Assembly (NCBI GenBank): GCA_949957035.1
Contig: CATLIP010000016.1
Location: 1-16,720, forward strand
Length of the DNA: 16,720 bases
Source: an uncultured Lachnospiraceae bacterium
GTDB lineage: Bacteria > Bacillota_A > Clostridia > Lachnospirales > Lachnospiraceae
Direction of reading: 5' to 3'
The position numbers were made by a program, and so were the translations under genes. Each line of letters opens with the position of its first letter. The first letter of the stretch is position 1. Below, in pieces: positions 1 to 5,630 of this stretch. The notes beneath the pieces were generated by a model. That model had not been told where the DNA came from. It did no database searches and worked only from the letters and a program-made list of their open reading frames with translations.

Positions 1-110
1 TCCTTGCGTATGGTTACGGCGGAGGTTTTCAGGTATTCGGCAAGAGTATTCACTTCGGTCTTTCCGTGTTGCGTTACGTATTCCAGCAGTGCAGTGTGCC
101 GAGCCTTCAT
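1..110 (-). CDS. DeoR-family transcriptional regulator, N-terminal fragment (cut by window edge)
   Basis: Reading the minus strand from ATG at 110 gives about 36 residues, beginning MKARHTALLEYVTQHG and continuing through EVNTLAEYLKTSAVTIRK before the window ends. This matches the DeoR-type winged helix-turn-helix: an initial R..LLEYV helix, then G-x-x-EV-x-x-LA-x-x-L, then the recognition helix T-S-x-V-T-I-R-K. A strong ribosome binding site (AAGGAGGG on the minus strand, 118-125) precedes the ATG by 7 nt. DeoR regulators usually carry a C-terminal sugar-phosphate-sensing domain, which would lie outside the window. The gene diverges from the sugar kinase and aldo/keto reductase operon, so it is the obvious candidate regulator. 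The family is fairly sure; the effector is unknown. Confidence 0.8.
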   Translation of the reverse strand, partial: MKARHTALLEYVTQHGKTEVNTLAEYLKTSAVTIRK

Positions 111-185
111 AAAGCTTCCCTCCTTATATTTGTAATCAAATTACACAATAAATCGATTGCCTGTGTTCCTGTTTCCTGTGAAAAT

Positions 186-214
186 ATTTTAACATATAAA
201 TGTGGTTATGTCAA
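186..214 (-). promoter_or_regulatory. Sigma-A promoter of the DeoR-type regulator gene
   Basis: On the minus strand there is TTGACA (209-214), a 17-nt spacer, and TAAAAT (186-191) preceded by TGT, an extended -10. The predicted transcription start is near 179, giving a leader of about 69 nt before the ATG at 110. Confidence 0.7.
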
Positions 215-222
215 CTCAATTA

Positions 223-236
223 CTTTCGTACGAAAG
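223..236. promoter_or_regulatory. Perfect 14-bp palindrome, candidate operator
   Basis: CTTTCGTACGAAAG is a perfect inverted repeat lying between the two divergent -35 boxes (209-214 minus, 254-259 plus). A dimeric regulator bound here could control both transcripts. The divergent DeoR-type protein is the natural candidate by position; binding is inferred. Confidence 0.5.
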
Positions 237-253
237 AAAAATAATTTTATAAG

Positions 254-282
254 TTTACAAAATGTATTTCTTATGTTATTAT
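254..282 (+). promoter_or_regulatory. Sigma-A promoter of the kinase/reductase operon
   Basis: TTTACA (254-259), a 17-nt spacer and TATTAT (277-282) form a near-consensus promoter. Transcription should start near 289. The -10 box overlaps an ATG at 281 that is in frame with the kinase, so that ATG would not be in the mRNA and cannot be the start. Confidence 0.7.
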
Positions 283-305
283 GATAAGTAGTAAAACTGG
301 AAGAG

Positions 306-312
306 AAAGGAG
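306..312 (+). promoter_or_regulatory. Ribosome binding site that fixes a GTG start
   Basis: AAAGGAG ends 7 nt before the GTG at 320. The ATG at 318 is in another frame and closes after five codons, so the site serves the GTG. Confidence 0.65.
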
Positions 313-319
313 TAAAGAT

Positions 320-1837
320 GTGGGAAAGTATTTGATTGCGCATGATTTGGGAACTTCCAGCAACAAGGCTTCGTTGTTTTCGACAGAAGGTAAGTTGATT
401 AGGAGTTATACCGTACCATATGATGTACACTTCTTCGGGAGAAACTGTGCGGAACAGAATCCGGAGGACTGGTGGAATGCGGTCTGCGTTGCGACAAAGA
501 AGATTATAGAAGAGATTCACCCGGAGGATGTACTGGGAATTTCTTTTTCTTCACAGATGCAGGCGTGTATTGCTGTGGACCGGGAAGGCAATGTGCTAAG
601 ACCGGCTATGATATGGGCAGATTTAAGGGCGGAAGAACAGGCGCAGCAGCTTGCAGACAGGGTCGGATATGACAGGATGTACGAATTGAACGGACATCGT
701 GTGAGCGCCAGCTACAGCATTGAGAAATTGATGTGGATTCGGGACAATGAGCCGGAGATCTACAGGAAGACCTATAAGATGCTTCTTGCAAAGGATTATA
801 TTATCTGCCGTCTGACCGGAGAATTTGTGACAGATTATTCGGAGGCGTCGGGGACGGATGCTTTTGACCTGAGAAAGCTTGAGTGGTCCCGGGAGATTCT
901 GGATGCTGCCGGAATAGAACGCGGGAAACTGCCGGAACTTCATGCCTCTGTTGATGTGATTGGTACATTGTCAGAAAGTGCGGCGCAGTCCCTTGGCCTG
1001 ACGGCAAAGACGCAGGTTGTATGCGGCGGCGGAGACGGCCCCTGTTCTGCTCTTGGGGCAGGGAGCATCCAGAACGGACACAGGTTTCTCTCTTTTGGCA
1101 CCTCGGCTTGGATTGCAGGTACTTCGGATGAAGTATTTCTCGATAAAGAGCGAACCCTGATTTGTTTTGGCCATGTGATCACCGGAAAGTATATGCCATG
1201 CGGAACCATGCAGGCTGCAGGTAGTTCCTATTCTTATATTAGAAACGCGCTGTGCAAAGAAGAAGAGAAGAAAGCGAAAGAGGCGGGCGAATCCGTCTAT
1301 GAGGTACTAAACCGACTTGTGCTTCAATCACCCGCAGGGGCCAAGGGGCTGGTGTTTCTTCCATATCTGCTGGGAGAGCGGAGCCCACGGTGGAATCCTG
1401 ACACATCGGGCAGCTTTCTTGGTATTAAGATGGAGCATGAGAAATGTGATTATGTCCGGGCTGTGTTGGAAGGTGTCGCTATGAATCTGGATTTGATTTT
1501 GAAGGCCCAGAGGGAGAAAGAACCGGTGACTGAGCTGGTACTTACGGGCGGCGGAGCAAAAGGAGAGGTGTTGGCGCAGATTTTGGCGGATGTCCTTGGA
1601 GTGACGCTTCACAGGCTGGATAATGTGGAAGCGGCCACATCTATCGCGGCTGCGGTGATTGCAGGAGTGGGTGTCGGTGTATTTGAGGATTTCTCCGTCG
1701 TTGACCAATTTGTGAGGCAGGAGAAGACATTTGAACCGAATCGGGAGAATCAGGTTGTGTATGACAGGCAGAAGCGCCTGTTTGAGACGGGCTATCAATG
1801 CCTGAAAGAATACTATAATACAGAAGTTAAGTTGTAA
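320..1837 (+). CDS. FGGY-family carbohydrate kinase (xylulokinase-like)
   Basis: This is a cytoplasmic ATP-dependent sugar kinase of the FGGY family, 505 residues from the GTG start, a normal length for xylulokinases. The N-terminal phosphate loop is at residues 9-14 (DLGTSS). A WADLRAEEQA stretch typical of xylulokinase-type substrate sites follows, then GGGDGPCSALGAG with the likely catalytic base Asp239, and the C-terminal nucleotide-binding signature LTGGGAKGEVLAQILADVLG. The GTG at 320 is chosen because AAAGGAG lies 7 nt upstream and the in-frame ATG at 281 sits inside the -10 box. It is first in an operon with an aldo/keto reductase 18 nt downstream and diverges from a DeoR-type regulator. 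That context suggests sugar or polyol catabolism, with D-xylulose the most likely substrate. The family is certain; the substrate is inferred, as FGGY enzymes also use ribulose, gluconate or glycerol. Confidence 0.9.
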   Translation: MGKYLIAHDLGTSSNKASLFSTEGKLIRSYTVPYDVHFFGRNCAEQNPEDWWNAVCVATKKIIEEIHPEDVLGISFSSQMQACIAVDREGNVLRPAMIWADLRAEEQAQQLADRVGYDRMYELNGHRVSASYSIEKLMWIRDNEPEIYRKTYKMLLAKDYIICRLTGEFVTDYSEASGTDAFDLRKLEWSREILDAAGIERGKLPELHASVDVIGTLSESAAQSLGLTAKTQVVCGGGDGPCSALGAGSIQNGHRFLSFGTSAWIAGTSDEVFLDKERTLICFGHVITGKYMPCGTMQAAGSSYSYIRNALCKEEEKKAKEAGESVYEVLNRLVLQSPAGAKGLVFLPYLLGERSPRWNPDTSGSFLGIKMEHEKCDYVRAVLEGVAMNLDLILKAQREKEPVTELVLTGGGAKGEVLAQILADVLGVTLHRLDNVEAATSIAAAVIAGVGVGVFEDFSVVDQFVRQEKTFEPNRENQVVYDRQKRLFETGYQCLKEYYNTEVKL

Positions 1838-1855
1838 TGAAAGGAGAAGATGATT

Positions 1856-2872
1856 ATGGAGAAAGTGAATCCGACTCTGGTTCCGCAGAGAAAGTTGAGT
1901 AATGGTATGGTGATTCCGGGAATTGGTATGGGGACCTTTGGAAATGATAAGTTTGATTCCACACAGGTTGCAGATGCCGTTTACGGAGCGATTAAGGCAG
2001 GGTATCGCCTGTTTGACGGCGCGGCTGCCTATGGAAATGAGAAGGAGATTGGGAAGGTCTATGCACGTGCATTCGAAGAAGGAATCGTTCAGCGGAAGGA
2101 TATGACGATTATGACGAAGGTATGGAACAATATGCATGGACAGGGAGATGTATTGGTATCCTGTGCGAAGAGCCTTCGGGACCTTAAGCTGGATTATGTA
2201 GATATCTATATGGTTCACTGGCCATTCCCCAACCATCATGAGCAAGGAGCACATCTGGAAGGAAGGGATCCAAACCATGTGCCGTTCTGTCTGGAGGAGT
2301 ACATGACTACCTGGAGACAGATGGAAAAGCTGGTGGATATGGGATTGGTTCGAGGAATCGGAATGTCAAACGTTACGATTACGAAGATGGAGCAGATTCT
2401 TCCTCTGTGTCGGATTAAGCCGGTGGTGTTGGAGGTTGAGATTAATCCTACATTCCAGCAGCCAAAGCTGTTTGACTATTGTAAGGCACATGATATTCTG
2501 CCGATTGCATACAGTCCGCTGGGTTCACCCTGCCGTCCGGAACGAGACACGGCGCCTGGGGATTTGGTTACTTTCGAGATGCCGGAGTTGGTAGAGATAG
2601 CCAAGGCGCACAACTGTCATCCGGCAACTATCTGTGTGAAATGGGCAGTGCAGAGAGGACAGGTCCCGATTCCGTTTTCAGTGTTCGAGAATGAGTATTT
2701 AGGCAATCTTAAGTGTACCACAGAGGATTTCCTGACAGATGAAGAGATGGAGAAACTTAGGAAGGCTGACCGGAATTTCCGTTTGCTTAAAGGACAGGTA
2801 TTTTTGTGGGAAAGCGCTAAGGACTGGAGAGATATCTGGGACGGTGAAGACGCGTGGAATGTAGAAGAGTAA
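1856..2872 (+). CDS. Aldo/keto reductase
   Basis: This is an NAD(P)H-dependent aldo/keto reductase of 338 residues with the full catalytic tetrad: Asp54, Tyr59 (LFDGAAAYGNE), Lys88 (MTKVW) and His121 (YMVHWPF). Such enzymes interconvert aldehydes or ketoses with alcohols such as polyols. ATG 1856 is preferred over ATG 1850 because AAAGGAG (1840-1846) is 9 nt from 1856 but only 3 nt from 1850. It follows the sugar kinase by 18 nt and is almost surely cotranscribed, so it may oxidise or reduce the sugar that the kinase phosphorylates. The cofactor loop is unusual: the family signature I-P-K-S-x4-R reads I-P-F-S-x4-E (Phe274, Glu280). The two basic residues that normally hold the NADPH 2'-phosphate are therefore replaced, which suggests NADH preference. 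Family assignment is firm; the substrate is unknown. Confidence 0.9.
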   Translation: MEKVNPTLVPQRKLSNGMVIPGIGMGTFGNDKFDSTQVADAVYGAIKAGYRLFDGAAAYGNEKEIGKVYARAFEEGIVQRKDMTIMTKVWNNMHGQGDVLVSCAKSLRDLKLDYVDIYMVHWPFPNHHEQGAHLEGRDPNHVPFCLEEYMTTWRQMEKLVDMGLVRGIGMSNVTITKMEQILPLCRIKPVVLEVEINPTFQQPKLFDYCKAHDILPIAYSPLGSPCRPERDTAPGDLVTFEMPELVEIAKAHNCHPATICVKWAVQRGQVPIPFSVFENEYLGNLKCTTEDFLTDEEMEKLRKADRNFRLLKGQVFLWESAKDWRDIWDGEDAWNVEE

Positions 2873-2912
2873 GAGAGAGTTAGTGAATTTAGAGAGCTTT
2901 TGACAAGAGAAT

Positions 2913-2968
2913 ATCCCACTGTGGGACTGGCGGAAAGTAGGTGTTTCACAGTAGTTCCACAGCGGGAT
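2913..2968. repeat. 16-bp imperfect inverted repeat between convergent genes
   Basis: The arms 2913-2928 (ATCCCACTGTGGGACT) and 2953-2968 (AGTTCCACAGCGGGAT) pair at 14 of 16 positions around a 24-nt loop. It lies between the ends of the aldo/keto reductase gene and the DUF1002 gene. No U-run follows it on either strand, so it is not a standard intrinsic terminator. It may be an mRNA 3'-end stabiliser, a protein site or the remnant of a repeat element. Confidence 0.6.
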
Positions 2969-2997
2969 GTTGTCGGTTGTTGTAAAATGGGTATGCT

Positions 2998-4299
2998 TTA
3001 CGGTGTGCCTTCTTCGTTGACATCTAGATTAGTGTCTTTTGTATCTGTACCGGTTTCGGCGTCGACTGTATTGCTGTTTGTCTCTGTTGCATTTTCTGGG
3101 GCGTCGGAAATATTTCCGGTTCCTTCATCCCCCGGGACGCTGCCGCCGTCGTTTTCTTCTGAGTCAGGACTGTCGGCCGTATCGTCAGGCTGTTCTGTAA
3201 TGTCAGAATCGCTGGATTCATTTTCAGTGTTAATTTCAGAAGCTTCACTGTTCTCGGTGTCTTCTTTGGATTCGTCCTCGTCTTTGTCGCTGCCGCCGAA
3301 GAGATTCTTGAAGAACCCTGTCACTTTATCCCAGAATCCGCCTTCGTCCTCGTCTTTGTCGGCTTCAGTGTCTTTGCCGGAGGATTCCAATGTGCTGTCG
3401 ATTACTGCGTTTTCTCCAAGTACTTCGTCTTTGGTATCGTTGATGATGCCGCCGTCGCCATTATCGGAACCGCCTGTGAAGAAGTTCTTTACGGAAGTCC
3501 ACAGGTTTTGGAAGAATCCGCTGTCATTGACTTTGCCTTCCAGATTATCAAGGGTCTGTTTCAGAGAGTTCACATCGTAGTCATACTGGGAAATGTTCTT
3601 CATCAGTGCGCTGATTTGTGCCATCTGCTCTTCGGTCAGTGTTATGCCCTTGTCTTTTGCTGCGTCTGTAACGGCATCCTTTATTTTGTCGGCATCGGTC
3701 AGGTCATTCTCGATGACTTCTTTTTTCACTTCGTTCATCAGTTTCTCGGCGTCTTCTTTGCCTATTGCGTCGGCAAGTGCGCCGGTAGTTACCAGCTCTT
3801 CCGTGGCGGCGGACTTCTGTTCTTCGCTTAAAGTCTCTCCGCTGGCTTTCTCGTATGCCATCATGATTCCGGTCAGTGCGCCTGTGCCGGATACCTCAAA
3901 TGGGGCGGCTGCTACGACGTTGCAGTTCTCTACGCCTGAGGTCAGCAGGGTGGATGCAATCATGGAGCTTGTCACAAAGGTCAGGTTCCCTACTTTGACC
4001 TGGATGCCGCCGCTGGTGGTGGGCTCTACGTAGGAACAGCTATAGGTCTGCGTCCCGATTTGGGCTTCGGAGGCGATGCCCTCCATGTATTTCCGTTCGT
4101 CGGTGTTTGTTACTTCGATGGTATTCACAGCCTCGGGTGTGGTTCCGAAGTAGTCGTACATTGATTTTTTCTGTTCGTCTGTCAGGTTTGCCCCGATTGT
4201 GACAACCTTAGCTCCGTCTGCCTGTGCCGCCATGGGAAGGCTGGCGCAGGTGAGCGCGGCTGCTGTGATGATTGGTATTATTTTTTTTATATTTTTCAT
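2998..4299 (-). CDS. DUF1002 (YpuA-like) exported protein with acidic tail
   Basis: The protein has 433 residues. Residues 1-27 form a signal peptide (basic start, hydrophobic core, AQA-D cleavage region). Residues 30-255 match DUF1002, as in Bacillus YpuA: GANLTDEQKKSMYDYFG, then a Y-x-C-S-Y strand, LTFVTSSMIAS and VVAAAPFEVSGTGALTGIM. The rest is a low-complexity Asp/Glu/Ser tail holding two copies of an aromatic amphipathic segment (residues 261-279 and 321-338, both ending K-N-x-F..GGSD). No LPXTG motif or C-terminal membrane segment is visible, so it is probably released or loosely held at the surface. The ATG at 4299 has no close Shine-Dalgarno; no in-frame alternative start lies just upstream. 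It has its own promoter (4364-4391). The function of DUF1002 is unknown. Confidence 0.85.
   Translation of the reverse strand: MKNIKKIIPIITAAALTCASLPMAAQADGAKVVTIGANLTDEQKKSMYDYFGTTPEAVNTIEVTNTDERKYMEGIASEAQIGTQTYSCSYVEPTTSGGIQVKVGNLTFVTSSMIASTLLTSGVENCNVVAAAPFEVSGTGALTGIMMAYEKASGETLSEEQKSAATEELVTTGALADAIGKEDAEKLMNEVKKEVIENDLTDADKIKDAVTDAAKDKGITLTEEQMAQISALMKNISQYDYDVNSLKQTLDNLEGKVNDSGFFQNLWTSVKNFFTGGSDNGDGGIINDTKDEVLGENAVIDSTLESSGKDTEADKDEDEGGFWDKVTGFFKNLFGGSDKDEDESKEDTENSEASEINTENESSDSDITEQPDDTADSPDSEENDGGSVPGDEGTGNISDAPENATETNSNTVDAETGTDTKDTNLDVNEEGTP
3271..3361 (-). repeat. 19-bp direct repeat inside the DUF1002 acidic tail
   Basis: TTCGTCCTCGTCTTTGTCG occurs exactly at 3271-3289 and again at 3343-3361. 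The 72-nt offset equals 24 codons, so both copies are read in the same frame and encode the acidic run (S/A)DKDEDE. This is a likely site of slippage or recombination that would change tail length. Confidence 0.75.
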
Positions 4300-4363
4300 A
4301 TTGTCTGGTGTTTGACCACCGATACCCCCTTTTTGTCTGAGTATTCTGCTTTGAATCTCCCCT

Positions 4364-4391
4364 AATATAACACATTCTTCTGTATTTGCAA
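4364..4391 (-). promoter_or_regulatory. Promoter of the DUF1002 gene
   Basis: On the minus strand there is TTGCAA (4386-4391), 16 nt, then TATATT (4364-4369) preceded by TGT, an extended -10. The predicted start near 4357 gives a leader of about 58 nt. Confidence 0.6.
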
Positions 4392-4403
4392 ATGAAATAA
4401 GAC

Positions 4404-4727
4404 TTAACTATTTCTAAAGATTTTTTGTAGGCGGCGTTCAAACACGTCTTCATCTATGATCCCCTGCATGCTGCCAAGGAATTTCCCGTTCCGGAAAAAG
4501 ACGTATGTGGGAACGGTGTCCGCATCGTAATCGGCGGCGAGCAGAGGGGATTCGTCGATTTCTACCTCACAGAACCGAATCCGCCCCCGGTATTTTCTCT
4601 CTATTTCTTCTACGATGGGTTTCATCATGGCGCATTTTCCACACCAGACGGCGTAGAACATGACGATGACCGGAAGCGGTCCCCGTGTTGTCTCTGTGGA
4701 GAAATTTTGGGATGTTAAATGCTGCAT
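4404..4727 (-). CDS. Thioredoxin-family protein with WCGKC active site
   Basis: This is a single thioredoxin fold of 107 residues, the usual length for a cytoplasmic thioredoxin, with no signal peptide. The redox motif is W28-C29-G30-K31-C32 rather than WCGPC, and the cis-proline is Pro73 (TVPTYVFF). The buried acid that usually sits six residues before the first cysteine (Asp26 in E. coli Trx) is Met23 here. These changes should alter redox potential or partner choice relative to housekeeping thioredoxin. A Shine-Dalgarno AAGGTG (4734-4739) lies 6 nt upstream of the ATG. A possible small basic ORF ends 39 nt upstream on the same strand and may be cotranscribed. No thioredoxin reductase gene is in the window. 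Confidence 0.88.
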   Translation of the reverse strand: MQHLTSQNFSTETTRGPLPVIVMFYAVWCGKCAMMKPIVEEIERKYRGRIRFCEVEIDESPLLAADYDADTVPTYVFFRNGKFLGSMQGIIDEDVFERRLQKIFRNS

Positions 4728-4766
4728 TGATTACACCTTCCTTGTTGTCAGAATGTTCTTTGCCAG

Positions 4767-4907
4767 TCAGCAGCCGGGATTCAGGGTGCGGTATACTTCA
4801 TCCATGGATTTTTTCAGGCAGAGGAGTTTATTGTGGAGCCCTTTTCTGTGGTAGGTGAATTCGCATATTTTCTGCCGGAGGTTTTTCTTCCTTTTTTTGT
4901 GTCCCAT
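4767..4907 (-). CDS. Small basic protein, unrecognised (46 aa)
   Basis: An open frame on the minus strand encodes a 46-residue protein starting MGHKKRKKNLRQKICEF and ending in NPGC. Its N-terminus is strongly basic, followed by a segment with three cysteines and several histidines and an amphipathic LLCLKKSMDEVYRTL helix. ATG 4907 is preferred because GGAAG lies 7 nt upstream; ATG 4925 would extend it to 52 residues but has a poor Shine-Dalgarno. It fills most of an otherwise empty 270-bp gap and lies 39 nt upstream of the thioredoxin gene on the same strand. I do not recognise a family, and chance occurrence cannot be excluded. Confidence 0.4.
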   Translation of the reverse strand: MGHKKRKKNLRQKICEFTYHRKGLHNKLLCLKKSMDEVYRTLNPGC

Positions 4908-5000
4908 GTGCATGCTTCCAGACATAAGTTCTTCTATATTGTATATGCGGGGGGAGGGGGATTTGTGAATAAAATATGAGAGGTTATATATCTTTTTTGG

Positions 5001-5273
5001 TTACATTCCGAATAAATCTGCATGAGTGCCAGTCCGGTCTAATCTCAGCTCATCATCAGTCTGTTTGTAAATGAGCAGCCAGTCTGGTTCTATGTGACAT
5101 TCTTTGTATCCAGAGTAATTGCCGCTTAGATTATGCTCCCTGTTTTTGAAAGGCAGTGATGCGGGAATACGGAGAGTATCAATCACCTGTTGTAACAGTT
5201 GCATTCGATAGCCGCGTTTTACACATGCTTTGAAGTCTCTTTTGAATTTTGTGGAATATCGTACATTGAGCAT
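5001..5273 (-). CDS. yafQ: YafQ-family type II toxin (mRNA interferase)
   Basis: This 90-residue RelE/YafQ-fold toxin would cleave ribosome-bound mRNA. The four catalytic residues of E. coli YafQ (His50, His63, Asp67, His87) have clear counterparts at the same spacing: His47, His60 (ECHI), Asp64 (EPDW) and His84 (RTGTHADLF). The gene starts 2 nt after the stop of the antitoxin gene. Its Shine-Dalgarno GGAGGA (minus strand, 5280-5285) lies inside the antitoxin's last codons, so translation is probably coupled. No truncation or missing catalytic residue is seen, so the toxin should be active when free. Confidence 0.88.
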   Translation of the reverse strand: MLNVRYSTKFKRDFKACVKRGYRMQLLQQVIDTLRIPASLPFKNREHNLSGNYSGYKECHIEPDWLLIYKQTDDELRLDRTGTHADLFGM

Positions 5274-5275
5274 GG

Positions 5276-5485
5276 CTATTCCTCCATTAATTTCTCGAAT
5301 AAAGCCTTTGTGCTGCCGGTAAAGACTGTGCCGCCGCCGTTTTCCAGCTCATCAATGGAGACTGCCGTTTCCGTATTAGGGATTTCTTCCGGGACTGCTG
5401 CGCCCTGTAAATAAGCGACGATATAGTACATTTTGCTGTCGGGTATCTGGTCTATGAGATTTTTGGCAAGGTCTTTATAACTCAT
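5276..5485 (-). CDS. Antitoxin partner of the YafQ-like toxin
   Basis: This 69-residue protein lies directly upstream of the toxin, the normal antitoxin position, with an excellent ribosome binding site (AAGGAAGGGAG, minus strand, 5493-5503, 7 nt from the ATG). Residues 1-30 form a helical segment (LAKNLIDQIPDSKMYYIVAYLQG) that resembles small DUF2281-like proteins rather than the ribbon-helix-helix of DinJ/RelB, the usual YafQ partners. The C-terminus (GTVFTGSTKALFEKLMEE) resembles toxin-binding tails of RelB-type antitoxins. The antitoxin role is inferred from position, size and tail; the fold assignment is tentative. Confidence 0.7.
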   Translation of the reverse strand: MSYKDLAKNLIDQIPDSKMYYIVAYLQGAAVPEEIPNTETAVSIDELENGGGTVFTGSTKALFEKLMEE

Positions 5486-5551
5486 GGTAACACTCCCTTC
5501 CTTAATTATAATATGATGTTGAGTACAAAAGGAACATTGCTTCTATTTATA

Positions 5552-5579
5552 AGAATACATTGAATATGAATAATGTCAA
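5552..5579 (-). promoter_or_regulatory. Promoter of the toxin-antitoxin operon
   Basis: On the minus strand there is consensus TTGACA (5574-5579), 16 nt, then TATTCT (5552-5557), a weaker -10. The -35 box overlaps an imperfect palindrome (5576-5591, TCAAG-6-CTTGA), and two A-tracts (5593-5599, 5605-5610) lie just upstream of it. Confidence 0.5.
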
Positions 5580-5591
5580 GCTAAATCTTGA
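5576..5591. promoter_or_regulatory. Candidate autoregulatory operator of the toxin-antitoxin operon
   Basis: TCAAG-CTAAAT-CTTGA is a 5-bp-arm inverted repeat overlapping the -35 box of the toxin-antitoxin promoter. Toxin-antitoxin complexes usually repress their own promoter, so this is a plausible site; short arms make it a weak call. Confidence 0.3.
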
Positions 5592-5630
5592 TAAAAAAAG
5601 CTATAAAAAAGCAAATTAGTAATGTTATTG

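Noticed and set aside
281..319. N-terminal extension of the kinase from ATG 281
   Set aside because: The ATG lies within the -10 box of the promoter, and a ribosome binding site precedes GTG 320.
1328..2278. A 316-codon antisense frame spanning the kinase and reductase genes
   Set aside because: It crosses two well-supported genes and their junction, with no ribosome binding site or recognisable domain.
2900..3580. A Ser/Val-rich open frame antisense to the DUF1002 tail
   Set aside because: Its composition is the complement of the Asp/Glu/Ser codons of the acidic tail; the DUF1002 protein with signal peptide is the real gene.
4949..4960. G-rich tract as a G-quadruplex
   Set aside because: Only two G-runs are present; four would be needed for an intramolecular quadruplex.
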